Shown here piece by piece: positions 38,100-50,213 of a DNA stretch of 64,000 nucleotides (position 1 is its first letter; each line of letters begins with the position of its first letter). The notes under the pieces were generated by a model. The model saw only the letters and a program-made list of their open reading frames with translations, ran no database searches and was not told where the DNA came from. Source of the DNA: Haloplanus sp. HW8-1 (GTDB lineage Archaea > Halobacteriota > Halobacteria > Halobacteriales > Haloferacaceae); assembly GCF_023703795.1 (NCBI RefSeq), contig NZ_CP098518.1, forward strand, positions 1,922,001 to 1,986,000, read 5' to 3'. The translations under genes were made by a program, and so were the position numbers.

Positions 38100-38660
38100 C
38101 TACCCCAGGAGGCCGAGGTCGTCGATCCGGTCGACGATCACCTCGACCGCCTCGGCGGCGTCGACGGTGCGTTTCCCTCCCGTGATGACGATCTTGCCGC
38201 TCCCGAAGAGCAGGATCACCACGTCGGGGTCGTCCATCCGGTAGACCAGTCCCGGGAACTGCTCGGGTTCGTACTCCACATCCTCCAGGCCCAGACCGAT
38301 GGCCAGGGCGTTGAGATTGAGCGTGTGTCCCAGATCGGCGCTGGAGACGATGTTCTGGACGGTGATCTCGGGGTCCTCCTCGACCGGGATGTGCAGGTCG
38401 CGGAGTTTCCCGAAGATGATGCCGAGTGCCTCGTGTACGTCGTCGATGCTCTTGGCGCCCGTACACACGATCTTGCCGGAGCGGAAGATGAGGGCCGCCG
38501 CCTTCGGTTCTTGTGTCCGGTAGACCAACCCCGGGAAGTTGTCCGGATTGAAGTCGGCACCGGGGAGGTCCTCGGCCAGTGCCTCCAGGTCGAGTTCCTG
38601 TCCGATTCCCGTCGATGCCACCACGTTCTGAATCTCTATCGAATCTGCCGGGTCACTCAT
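38100..38660 (-). CDS. tbp: TATA-box-binding protein
   Basis: The 186-residue protein consists of two direct repeats of the TBP saddle: EIQNVVASTGIGQELDLEAL through the first half, and VQNIVSSADLGHTLNLNALA in the second. Each is followed by the FPGLVYR and SGKIV(C/I)TG strands that contact the DNA minor groove. The acidic character is typical of haloarchaea, which often carry several tbp genes. Start at 38660 is supported by a strong TATA element upstream. It is divergent from the rRNA operon, so both core transcription units share this intergenic region. Confidence 0.97.
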   Translation of the reverse strand: MSDPADSIEIQNVVASTGIGQELDLEALAEDLPGADFNPDNFPGLVYRTQEPKAAALIFRSGKIVCTGAKSIDDVHEALGIIFGKLRDLHIPVEEDPEITVQNIVSSADLGHTLNLNALAIGLGLEDVEYEPEQFPGLVYRMDDPDVVILLFGSGKIVITGGKRTVDAAEAVEVIVDRIDDLGLLG

Positions 38661-38686
38661 CGTATGCGCGACATTGGTATCCCCAT

Positions 38687-38697
38687 CCTTATAAAGG
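38687..38697 (-). promoter_or_regulatory. TATA element of the tbp promoter
   Basis: Minus-strand cctttataagg, an 11-base near-palindrome, lies 27-37 bases upstream of the tbp ATG. Transcription would start close to the start codon. The palindrome means TBP could bind its own promoter in either orientation. Confidence 0.65.
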
Positions 38698-38808
38698 ACC
38701 ACGGCGGCAGGACGGAGGCGCGCCCACCGCCCGTGGGGCCCGCCCCCACGAGAGGGATCACCACGCAAATATCAGTCCGGCAGCCGATTTCGGCGGAGAT
38801 CAGAGGGG

Positions 38809-38836
38809 TTAAGTATTCACCTCCCATCGGAATGTA
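38809..38836 (+). promoter_or_regulatory. Main rRNA operon promoter
   Basis: gttaagtattcacc at 38808-38821 gives the TATA-type element, and the sequence atgcgaaggg about 25 bases downstream resembles the TGCGAA start site used by haloarchaeal rRNA promoters. A second weaker candidate (gggcttatgtgg) lies near 38918-38929. Confidence 0.6.
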
Positions 38837-39000
38837 ATGCGAAGGGCGAGGGCGACGGTGCCCCCGGCCTCCCCGGACCGGTCACGCCGACCGGGGCGAT
38901 TCCACGCCCGATCAACGGGCTTATGTGGGTTGCCCTCCTCGGTTCAGGTCCGGACGAAACATGAGGATCCCACCCCTGCGGTCCGCCGTAAGCCGGGATC

Positions 39001-39021
39001 TGATGTGAGCCTTGGTGGTTC
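39001..39021 (+). other. 16S rRNA processing stem, 5' arm
   Basis: tgatgtgagcc followed by ttggtggttc pairs with gaaccaccacggctcacacca at 40695-40715 after the 16S gene, with one mismatch region. The long helix brings the ends of the 16S precursor together for cleavage, as in other archaea. The pairing appears to extend inward through 39035. Confidence 0.7.
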
Positions 39022-39140
39022 GGTGTCACCCGGTCGGCGCGGTGACTCGAACCACGGACCTCAGTGGTCTATACGACGCGGAGACTGTCTCTCAGAGAGA
39101 GACAATCTCCCCGCCACCCCTCACTCGCAAGAGTGAGCCC

Positions 39141-40610
<1,470 letters not shown>

Positions 40611-40747
40611 ACTGACCGGGACCTCCCTCACGGGAGGCCCACCACACGACCACTGCCGTCCACGGTTCGCCCACCGCACCGATCGGGCACCGTAGAACCA
40701 CCACGGCTCACACCACTACGCCAACGCTTCCGCCCTGTGGTGGAAGC

Positions 40748-40819
40748 GGGCCCATAGCTCAGCGGTAGAGTGCCTCCTTTGCAAGGAGGATGCCCTGGGT
40801 TCGAATCCCAGTGGGTCCA
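40748..40819 (+). tRNA. tRNA-Ala (anticodon TGC) in the 16S-23S spacer
   Basis: A cloverleaf forms with acceptor GGGCCCA/TGGGTCC, D arm GCTC...GAGT, anticodon stem CTCCT/AGGAG around TTTGCAA, and T arm CTGGG TTCGAAT CCCAG. This is the standard position of tRNA-Ala in euryarchaeal rRNA operons. No CCA is encoded. Confidence 0.97.
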
Positions 40820-40962
40820 TGCCAACCCACCCGCGCCGAATCGCACGCCTTAAGTGCGAGACGGCGTTGGGTTGGGTTACGCAAGACCGATGCACCAGCC
40901 CGCGAAAGCGCGGCTGGGAAGGGTCGAACGCGCTCGCATCCACGAGAGCGTAATGAGACCGT

Positions 40963-41013
40963 GTGTACGTGCGATCCAGGCGTCCACTGGACCCGACAGT
41001 CAAACCGGGTCAC
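40963..41013 (+). other. 23S rRNA processing stem, 5' arm with bulge-helix-bulge
   Basis: gtgtacgtgcgatccag (40963-40979) pairs with 43998-44014. After seven-base bulges on both sides, ctggacccgacagtcaaa (40987-41004) pairs perfectly with 43973-43990, and cgggtcac (41006-41013) with 43959-43966. The bulges are the expected cut sites for the tRNA-splicing endonuclease. Confidence 0.85.
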
Positions 41014-41031
41014 TAGTGTGACAACCATCAA

Positions 41032-43945
<2,914 letters not shown>

Positions 43946-43958
43946 TGGAGTTCGCACT

Positions 43959-44014
43959 GTGACCCGATTCGATTTGACTGTCGGGTCCAGGCGCAAACTG
44001 GATCGCACGTACAT
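43959..44014 (+). other. 23S rRNA processing stem, 3' arm
   Basis: This is the partner of 40963-41013: three helical blocks at 43959-43966, 43973-43990 and 43998-44014, the last two separated by the bulge gcgcaaa. The central 18-base block is a perfect match. Confidence 0.85.
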
Positions 44015-44064
44015 ACGGTCAGACCGACGCTGGCGTGACGACGGTTCGATTCCGTCGGTCGGCA

Positions 44065-44186
44065 TGAAGGCGGCCAGAGCGGCGGGGGCACACCCGTACC
44101 CATCCCGAACACGGACGTTAAGCCCGCCTGCGTATCGAGCAGTACTGGAGTGGGCGACCCTCTGGGAGTCTCGGTTCGCCGCCTCA
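44065..44186 (+). rRNA. rrf: 5S ribosomal RNA
   Basis: The terminal helix aggcggc...gccgcct closes a 122-base RNA with the archaeal 5S core cccatcccgaacacgg and the gtactggagtgggcgacc helix. It lies about 120 bases after 23S in the usual order. No tRNA-Cys follows it before the terminator, unlike many haloarchaeal operons. Confidence 0.93.
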
Positions 44187-44203
44187 CTACTCATACTACG
44201 GAT

Positions 44204-44240
44204 GGCGAGCGACGCGTTCGGACGCGTCGCTCGCCCTTTC
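44204..44240 (+). terminator. Hairpin terminator after the rRNA operon
   Basis: ggcgagcgacgcg (44204-44216) and cgcgtcgctcgcc (44223-44235) form a perfect 13-bp stem with a six-base loop, followed by ctttcc. The position 18 bases after 5S and the pyrimidine tract fit a transcription stop. Confidence 0.7.
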
Positions 44241-44346
44241 CATATACACGGAGCGACCGCACCGCCGCTGCCGCCACACCCACGCCCGAACAGCGGCCGC
44301 GCCGGTCGTTTCTCCGCCGTCGGATCGGAGGGAGTATCCTTCCAGT

Positions 44347-44365
44347 AGCCGGATTAAATCCGGCT
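44347..44365. repeat. 19-base perfect palindrome upstream of the surface protein gene
   Basis: agccggat-taa-atccggct is an exact inverted repeat. A second imperfect one (cccgaaaccggg) follows near 44385. They lie 80-100 bases before the start of the secreted repeat protein and could bind a regulator or end transcription from the left. Confidence 0.55.
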
Positions 44366-44408
44366 TAATCGGGGTAAAACGGGCCCGAAACCGGGTTCAG
44401 CGCGTTCC

Positions 44409-44418
44409 CGATTTAATG
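44409..44418 (+). promoter_or_regulatory. TATA-type promoter of the secreted repeat protein
   Basis: cgatttaatg lies 27-36 bases before the ATG at 44445, the spacing of a leaderless haloarchaeal transcript. Confidence 0.55.
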
Positions 44419-44444
44419 GGGTTCGGATTCAGGGGACGAACGGA

Positions 44445-46331
44445 ATGAGCACGAACCGAACCGGTGCGATACTGATCACAGTCGTATTACTGGTGTCGGC
44501 GGTGGCGCCAGCGACGGTAGCCGCACAGACGGACACGTTGTCGATCGACGTCACGCAGGACGACGAGACGGGCGTCGCGACGGTCTCCGTCGCCAGCAAC
44601 GGGACAGCAGTCGAGAACGCGACGGTAAACGTGACCAGCGACGAGAACGCGACGTACGCCGGAGTCGGCGAGTACGAGACGGACGCGAACGGGACGGTCA
44701 CGCTCCCAGAACCGTCGGCGTCGGTGACGGTGACGATCGAAGCGACTGCCGACGACACGAACGCGTCGACGACCGTCACGCTCGATCCGGCACTTGACGT
44801 CGTCGTCGAGGAGGCCGACGACGGCTCGGCCGTCGTGACGGTGACGCGCGGGAACGACACGGTGGAGAACGCGACGGTGAACGTGACCACCGACGAGAAC
44901 GTGACGTACGCGGGGACGGGCGAGTACGAGACGGACGCGAACGGAACGGTCACGCTCCCCGACCCGTCGGCGTCGGTGACGGTGACGGTCGAAGCGACGG
45001 CCGATGGTGACGGGGCGACGACCACGGTCACGCTCGATCCGGCGCTCGACGTCGCCGTGGAGGGAGCCGACGACGGCTCGGTCGTCGTGACGGTCACACG
45101 CGGGAACGACACGGTAGAGAACGCGACGGTGAACGTGACGGCGAACACGACCTACGTCGACACCGGCGAGTACGAGACGGACGCGAACGGGACGGTCACG
45201 CTCGCCAATCCCGACGAGACGACCGAACTGACCATCACGGCCACGGAGGGCGGTGACGAGACGACGACCTCGGTGATCGTCGAACCCGTGCAGACGCTCG
45301 GAGTGGGCGTCGAACAGGCCACGGACGGCACGGTGACCGTATCCGTCGGTCGACTCGGCGACCCCGTCACGAACGCGACGGTCGAGGTGACGGCCCTCGA
45401 CGACGGCACGTACGCCGGTGCTGGCGAGTACGAGACGGACGAGAGTGGAACGGTCGTCCTCCCCGCACCCGCCGAGAACGTCACGGTGGAGGTGACCGCC
45501 GCCGACGGGAACGACACGGCGACGACGACGGCAGAGCTGACGGTTCCGGAGCCGGTCGGGCCGTTCGGTCAGGTCGTTGCCGCGTTCGTCGACGCGCTGA
45601 AGGGGTCGGGCTTCAGCGGCCCGCTCGGACAGCAGGTCTCGGAGTTCGTGACGAACAACAACCCGTCGAACGCCGACCAGCGCGGCCCGCCCGCCGACGC
45701 GGATCCGGACGACGCGGATGACGGAAACGACACCGAGGGGGACGGCAACCAGTCCCGGATCGTTCCGGCCGGACCGCCGACCGAGCAGCCGGGTAACGCG
45801 GACGAGGCACCGGGGCAGTCCGACGGCGGCGAGGACGGCCCGGGTAACGCGGGCGATGCACCGGGGCGATCCGAGGAGCCCGAAGACGACGAAACTGAGG
45901 AGACTGACGACGAGACCGACGAGGACAAGCCGGGTAACGCGGACGAGGCACCGGGCCGGTCCGACGAACCCGAAGACGAAGCGGAAGACGAGGGCGAGAA
46001 CGAAGCAGAAGACGAAGACGAAGCAGAAGACGAAGACGAAGCAGAAGACGAGGGCGAGAACGAAGCAGAAGACGAAGACGAAGCAGAAGACGAAGACGAA
46101 GCAGAAGACGAAGACGAAGCAGAAGACGAAGACGAAGCAGAAGACGAAGACGAAGCAGAAGACGAAGACGAAGCAGAAGACGAAGACGAAGCAGAAGACG
46201 AAGACGAAGCAGAAGACGAAGACGAAGCAGAAGACGAAGACGAAGCAGAAGACGAAGCGGACGGCGCCGCTGGCGGCAACGGTAACGGCGGCGGCAACGG
46301 CAATGCCGGCGGCAACGGTAACGGCCGATAA
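44445..46331 (+). CDS. Secreted surface protein with Ig-like repeats and acidic tandem-repeat tail
   Basis: The 628-residue protein has a Sec-type signal (MSTNRTGAILITVVLLVSAV, cleavage near VAAQ). Four tandem beta-sandwich-like repeats of about 80-90 residues follow, each with an ENATVNVT-like strand, a GEYETDANGTVTLP turn and a long Thr/Val strand. Many Asn-x-Thr/Ser sites (NAT, NVT, NGT) suggest heavy N-glycosylation. After residue 375 come a short linker, a PGNADEAPG motif repeated with variation, the EDEDEA tract, and a GGNGNGGG tail. No membrane anchor or archaeosortase motif is seen at the end, so it is probably released or held by the tail. Function unknown; a cell-surface or matrix role is inferred. 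Confidence 0.82.
   Translation: MSTNRTGAILITVVLLVSAVAPATVAAQTDTLSIDVTQDDETGVATVSVASNGTAVENATVNVTSDENATYAGVGEYETDANGTVTLPEPSASVTVTIEATADDTNASTTVTLDPALDVVVEEADDGSAVVTVTRGNDTVENATVNVTTDENVTYAGTGEYETDANGTVTLPDPSASVTVTVEATADGDGATTTVTLDPALDVAVEGADDGSVVVTVTRGNDTVENATVNVTANTTYVDTGEYETDANGTVTLANPDETTELTITATEGGDETTTSVIVEPVQTLGVGVEQATDGTVTVSVGRLGDPVTNATVEVTALDDGTYAGAGEYETDESGTVVLPAPAENVTVEVTAADGNDTATTTAELTVPEPVGPFGQVVAAFVDALKGSGFSGPLGQQVSEFVTNNNPSNADQRGPPADADPDDADDGNDTEGDGNQSRIVPAGPPTEQPGNADEAPGQSDGGEDGPGNAGDAPGRSEEPEDDETEETDDETDEDKPGNADEAPGRSDEPEDEAEDEGENEAEDEDEAEDEDEAEDEGENEAEDEDEAEDEDEAEDEDEAEDEDEAEDEDEAEDEDEAEDEDEAEDEDEAEDEDEAEDEDEAEDEADGAAGGNGNGGGNGNAGGNGNGR
46068..46247 (+). repeat. 18-bp tandem repeat coding EDEDEA, ten copies
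   Basis: The unit gaagacgaagacgaagca is repeated ten times without visible change, in frame within the secreted protein. Earlier variant units, including two EDEGENEA forms, occupy 45978-46067. The near-identity of copies points to recent expansion by slippage or recombination, and copy number is probably variable. Confidence 0.92.
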
Positions 46332-46340
46332 CTGACGCGT

Positions 46341-46733
46341 TCACAGCTCCTCTCGCCGTTCGACGACAGCCCCGAGCGTCGCCCGCGAACAGCCAGCGAG
46401 GTCGGCCGCTCGGTCGACGGCGAGGTCGCGCGACTCGACGGCGACGGCCGCGCCGGCGAGGACGAACGGATCGGTGTCGCGTCCGGGGATCCACGCCAGT
46501 TCGTCGAGCGAGCGGTCGCCTTCCGGAACGCCCGACCGGTCGGTGGCTGGAGGAGCCGACCGGCCGATCGCTGCCACCGCCGAGCCGACCGCGAGCATCG
46601 TGGCCGCGATCGGGTCGCCGACCGTCTCGGTACCGACGGCGTCGACGGCACCGGCCAGCGCGAGTGCGGTTTCGGGGTCGTCACCGACCAGCGCACGGTC
46701 GATGGCGGCCGCCCGAACGCAGTCGAGCGTCAT
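46341..46733 (-). CDS. Ala-rich haloarchaeal protein, unknown function
   Basis: The 130-residue protein starts MTLDCVRAAAIDRALVGDDP and is mainly helical (ALALAGAVDAVGTETVGDPI, AATMLAVGSAVAAIGRS). It ends with a helix-turn-helix-like VDRAADLAGCSRATLGAVVE segment that could bind DNA. The start overlaps the upstream gene's stop (ATGA at 46730-46733), so the two form a coupled pair. Family not recognised. Confidence 0.65.
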   Translation of the reverse strand: MTLDCVRAAAIDRALVGDDPETALALAGAVDAVGTETVGDPIAATMLAVGSAVAAIGRSAPPATDRSGVPEGDRSLDELAWIPGRDTDPFVLAGAAVAVESRDLAVDRAADLAGCSRATLGAVVERREEL

Positions 46734-47029
46734 TCGCCCGGCACGGAGAGGGTGTGGTCGACGACGGTCCCGTCGGGTGCCAGCGTCACCGTCCCGAGTT
46801 CGACGCGCTCGCCTGCGTCGGCGACTCGATCGACGACCTCCAGAGCGCGTTCCCGATCGAGCCGTTCCCAGACGGTTCGTTCGACGAGGCGCTGGAAGGC
46901 GTCGCGGTCGCTCCACGCCGCGTCGAGGGTCGAGGGGACGTGGACGAGAAACCGGAAGGCGTCGTCGTCGACGCCGATACTGACGCCGAAGGTGTCGGCG
47001 GTCGGCGTCGATTCGGTGTCGTCGGCCAT
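46730..47029 (-). CDS. Small beta/alpha protein coupled to the gene downstream, unknown function
   Basis: The 99-residue protein starts MADDTESTPTADTFGVSIGV and has a strand-helix pattern (FRFLVHVPSTLDAAWSDRDA, VELGTVTLAPDGTVVDHTLS). It contains no cysteine and no membrane segment. Its stop overlaps the next start, so both products are made in parallel and may interact. The ATG at 47029 is chosen because the upstream extension is unlike the rest in composition. Divergent from the ychF relic. Confidence 0.65.
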   Translation of the reverse strand: MADDTESTPTADTFGVSIGVDDDAFRFLVHVPSTLDAAWSDRDAFQRLVERTVWERLDRERALEVVDRVADAGERVELGTVTLAPDGTVVDHTLSVPGE

Positions 47030-47135
47030 GTGCTCGCTCCGCGCGCCGACGGTATAAGCTCCCGGTGTGTCAGAAATTGACTGCCGGACGTCGACGCGAT
47101 GGCGGCGTTTTTGTCCGGCGTCTTGGACCGAACTC

Positions 47136-48373
47136 ATGAGCTACGCCATCGGACTCGTCGGCAAGCCCTCCGTAGGCAAGTCGACGTTTTTCAATGCGGT
47201 CGTCGGAGCATCGCCCCGATGGGAAGCAGGATCGAAGGTGGTCCTGCGACGGCGACGATGAACGACGTGCCGGAGGATGCGTACCCGTTCACGACCATCG
47301 ATCCGAGCGTCGCGAGGCGTACGTCCGCGTCGAGTGTGCGGCCTCCGAATTCGACGAGACCTGTACGACGAGTGTCGGATACTGCGACGACGGCGTCCGG
47401 TTCGTCCCGATCCAACTCGTCGACGTCGCCTGTCTCATTCCCGGCGCCCATCGGGGAAAGGGCCTCGGCAACCAGTTCCTGAGCGACCCCAACGAGACGG
47501 ACGTACTGGTTCACGTCGTCGACTTCTCGGGCGAGACCGACAGCCAAGGGGGTGCCGGCGGAGGGCAACGATCCCCGCGACGACATCGACTTCCTCGAGG
47601 ACGAACTCGACATGTGGTATTCGGAGATTCTGGGAAAGGGAGCCGAGCGCTTCGAGACGAAATACTACGACGCAGATGCGGCCACCGAGGCGGATCTGCC
47701 CGGACAGATGAGTGCCTTCCGGATAACCGAGGAGGAGATCGAGCAGATGATCCTCTCGCTCGGGTTCGACCTCGATCCCGAAAGCTGGGACACGGCGGAC
47801 CGCGAGTCGCGGCACGGGAGATCCGCAAGCGAACGAAGCCGATCGTGATCGCGGCGAACGAGATCGACGATCCATCGGCAGCGAGCTTTGCGGAGATCGC
47901 CGCCGACCCCGCATACGGTCACCTGACGTTCGTCCCCGCGAGCGCCTACGCGGAGAAGGTCTTGAAGGCCGCGGACGAGTCGGGGACGGCCGACTACCGC
48001 CCGGGCGACGACGACTTCGGTCTCGTCGGCGACCTGAGCGGGGAGCAGGCGCCGGGGTTGGAACGGATTCGGGGCTTGCTGGGGGCGTACGGTGGCACGG
48101 GCGTTCAGGCGTCGCTGGAGGCGGCGCCGTTCGACGCCCTCGACCTCATCGCGGTGTTCCCTGGGAGCGACGACGGGTCGACGAGCGAGACGGGCGTTTT
48201 CGGCGACGCTTTCCTCCTGCCCGAGGTCGACGACGTCGGATTTCGCCTATCACAGCCACTCGGACCTGGGCGACGGCTTGCTCCACGGCAGCGACTGCCG
48301 ATCGTCGCGACAGATCGGCGGGGATCACGTACTCGACGACCGCGACGTGGTCGAACTCGTGACGACGAACTAG
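47136..48373 (+). pseudogene. ychF: Frameshifted YchF/Ola1-type ATPase relic
   Basis: The start is intact with the P-loop (MSYAIGLVGKPSVGKSTFFNA). About 53 extra bases (47199-47251) then break the frame before TMNDVPEDAYPFTTIDPSV. One base is lost near 47311, after which EAYVRVECAASEFDETC and LIPGAHRGKGLGNQFL follow. One G is gained in the run at 47548-47552 before GNDPRDDIDFLEDELDMWY. One base is lost near 47810 before REIRKRTKPIVIAANEI. Another shift near 48238 precedes the family ending DCRSSRQ...DVVELVTTN. YchF binds ATP or GTP and ribosomes and is nearly universal, so a working copy should exist elsewhere. At least five lesions make this copy dead. Confidence 0.9.
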
Positions 48374-48906
48374 TCCGTGGCGGCGAGTAGCGTGTCGAGG
48401 GCTTGGCGGGCGCTCTCGTTTTTGACCGTCCAGCGATCGCCGTCGAAGACGTGGCGTTCGGCGCGGACGAAGGAGTCGTCGGTCCCCCAGGGAGCAGCGT
48501 GGGCGAGGCCGACGAAGACGAGACCGACGGGTTTCTCGTCGGTGCCGCCTGCGGGTCCGGCGATGCCGGTGGTCGAGACGCCCCAGTCGGTCCCCGCGGC
48601 GTCGCGGACGCCCTGTGCCATCTCGCGGGCGACGGGGGCGGAGACGGCGCCGTGGGCGTCGAGGGACTCCCGGGAGACGCCTAGTGCGTCGAGTTTGGCG
48701 TCGTTCGAGTACGCGACGATCCCGCGGTCGAAGTAGTCGCTCGATCCCGGCACGTCGGTCAGGTAGGAGCCGACCAGCCCCCCGGTGAGCGATTCGGCGA
48801 CGGCGACGGTCTCGCCGCGTTCCCGGAGGCGGCGGCCGAGTCGGCGTTCGGCGGCGTCGGTGTCGGGACTGTTCGTGGTCGGAGCGTCGGCGGTGGTGTC
48901 GGGCAC
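48370..48906 (-). CDS. pncC: CinA-type nicotinamide-nucleotide amidohydrolase
   Basis: The 178-residue protein has the PncC pattern: GETVAVAESLTGGLVGSYLT near residue 34 (catalytic Ser), DYFDRGIVAYSNDAKLDALG, HGAVSAPVAREMAQGVRDAA and STTGIAGPAGGTDEKPVGLV. It deamidates NMN to nicotinate mononucleotide in the NAD salvage cycle, and lacks the N-terminal molybdopterin-like domain of full CinA. The GTG at 48906 is preferred; an upstream TTG would add ten residues but lies in a TATA-like patch. It is convergent with the ychF relic. Confidence 0.9.
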   Translation of the reverse strand: MPDTTADAPTTNSPDTDAAERRLGRRLRERGETVAVAESLTGGLVGSYLTDVPGSSDYFDRGIVAYSNDAKLDALGVSRESLDAHGAVSAPVAREMAQGVRDAAGTDWGVSTTGIAGPAGGTDEKPVGLVFVGLAHAAPWGTDDSFVRAERHVFDGDRWTVKNESARQALDTLLAATD

Positions 48907-49068
48907 GTGATCGCGTTGGGCGCCGTCGCCTATCAATCGGCCGCCGTCGTGGCCGTCTCGCTCCCCGGTGGCGTCGTCGACCAGGACGCCGTCCGGTCCC
49001 CGACTGCCCGGAGATATAATGAACGTTTCTGAGGAAATTTTATCAATGTACAGTCATACACTGCGGAT

Positions 49069-49248
49069 ATGGCGACCGACGAGTTCCCCGCAACCCGTCA
49101 CCGTCCAGTGGTCCCGTCCGGCGACGCCGCGCGTGCCGTTCCCGAGTCGATACGAGGAGTGACCGGTCCCCATTGCGGTGACCCCGGACCCACGCAGGCG
49201 GCGCTCGGCGGGGGGAGACCCGGAGGACACGTTGGGGTCACTCGATGA
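49069..49248 (+). CDS. Possible small leaderless ORF coupled to a binding protein
   Basis: A 59-codon frame starts MATDEFPATRHRPVVPSGDA. A TATA-like aattttatcaat sits about 25-35 bases upstream, so transcription could begin near the ATG. Its TGA overlaps the ATG of the binding-protein gene (ATGA at 49245-49248). The sequence is Gly/Pro/Arg-rich with one Cys and matches no family I know. It may be a translated leader that couples expression of the next gene, or a chance frame. This and the rest of the 338-base gap 48907-49244 hold no other gene. Confidence 0.35.
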   Translation: MATDEFPATRHRPVVPSGDAARAVPESIRGVTGPHCGDPGPTQAALGGGRPGGHVGVTR

Positions 49249-50213
49249 CCGAGACGGTTACCTTCCAGTTGAACTGGGAACCGAACGGGTTTCAGGCGCC
49301 CTACTTCCTCGCACGCCGGGAGGGATTCTATGCCGACGAAGGCCTCGACGTGGAGTTCGTCGAGGGTCACGGCTCGCCCTTCGCTGCCGAACGGACCGCC
49401 AACGGCCGGAGCGACCTCGGTCTCGCCGGCGGGAGCGCCGTCCTCTCGGTGCGGAGTCAGGGGCTCGACCCGCTCGCCGTCGCCGCGGTGAGCCAGAAAA
49501 CGCCGGCGACCATCTACACCCTGCGGGACGTCTTCGGCGAACCGCTCACCGACCCCGAACAGCTCCGAGGGCGGACGGTCGGTCCGTCGGCGACCAAGAC
49601 CCGGATTCTAGCGCTCCAGTTGCTCGAGGACCGGGGGATTCGGGATGCGGTCGAGGTCCACGACGTCCAGAAACACACCCACCACCGCGTCGAACACCAG
49701 TTGCTCGACGGCGACATCGACGCCGCTGTGGGCGTCGTCACCAACGGCAAGGAACTCGAACGCGAGTACGGTCGGACGGCGGACGAACTCCTCGTCGGCA
49801 ACTACCTCGACGTGTACGGGATGACGGTCGTCACCAACCCCGACTTCGCCGACGCCAACCCCGAGACGGTTCGCTCGTTCCTGCGTGCGACCGCTCGGGG
49901 GTGGGGGGCGGCGACGGACGACCCCGACCGCGCCATCGACGCGCTGATCGCTCGGAACGCCCAACTCGAACACAACCGCGAGATCGAGCACATGAAGTTC
50001 CTCGCCTCCGCGGAGGACCTCCAGTTCACGGAGTTCGTCCGCGAGGCGGGGTGGGGTCATTTCGATGCGGAACGGTGGACGAACCTGGCCGGGATGCTCG
50101 CGGAGACGGACCTGCTGGAGTCGCCCGTCGATCCCGACGAGGCGTGGACGAACGAGTACGTCGACGACGCCGACCCGGTGATCGCGAACTACGCCGAGCG
50201 GATCGGTCGTTAG
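49245..50213 (+). CDS. NMT1/THI5-like substrate-binding protein lacking an export signal
   Basis: The 322-residue protein starts directly in the mature-type fold: VTFQLNWEPNGFQAPYFLAR, then EGFYADEGLDVEFVEG. It shows the two-lobe periplasmic-binding pattern through EPLTDPEQLRGRTVGPSATK and ends WTNEYVDDADPVIANY. Related proteins carry ABC-importer ligands such as pyrimidine thiamine precursors, riboflavin, nitrate or sulfonates. No signal peptide or lipobox is present and no permease is adjacent. It therefore acts inside the cell or depends on a mis-called start; no upstream in-frame signal is seen. It also resembles the two other binding proteins at 58106 and 61710. Confidence 0.8.
   Translation: MTETVTFQLNWEPNGFQAPYFLARREGFYADEGLDVEFVEGHGSPFAAERTANGRSDLGLAGGSAVLSVRSQGLDPLAVAAVSQKTPATIYTLRDVFGEPLTDPEQLRGRTVGPSATKTRILALQLLEDRGIRDAVEVHDVQKHTHHRVEHQLLDGDIDAAVGVVTNGKELEREYGRTADELLVGNYLDVYGMTVVTNPDFADANPETVRSFLRATARGWGAATDDPDRAIDALIARNAQLEHNREIEHMKFLASAEDLQFTEFVREAGWGHFDAERWTNLAGMLAETDLLESPVDPDEAWTNEYVDDADPVIANYAERIGR

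Noticed and set aside
45569-46696. Minus-strand frame coding a long Ser-rich protein opposite the tandem repeat
   Set aside because: It is only the complement of the EDEDEA repeat; the plus strand has signal peptide, sequons and promoter.
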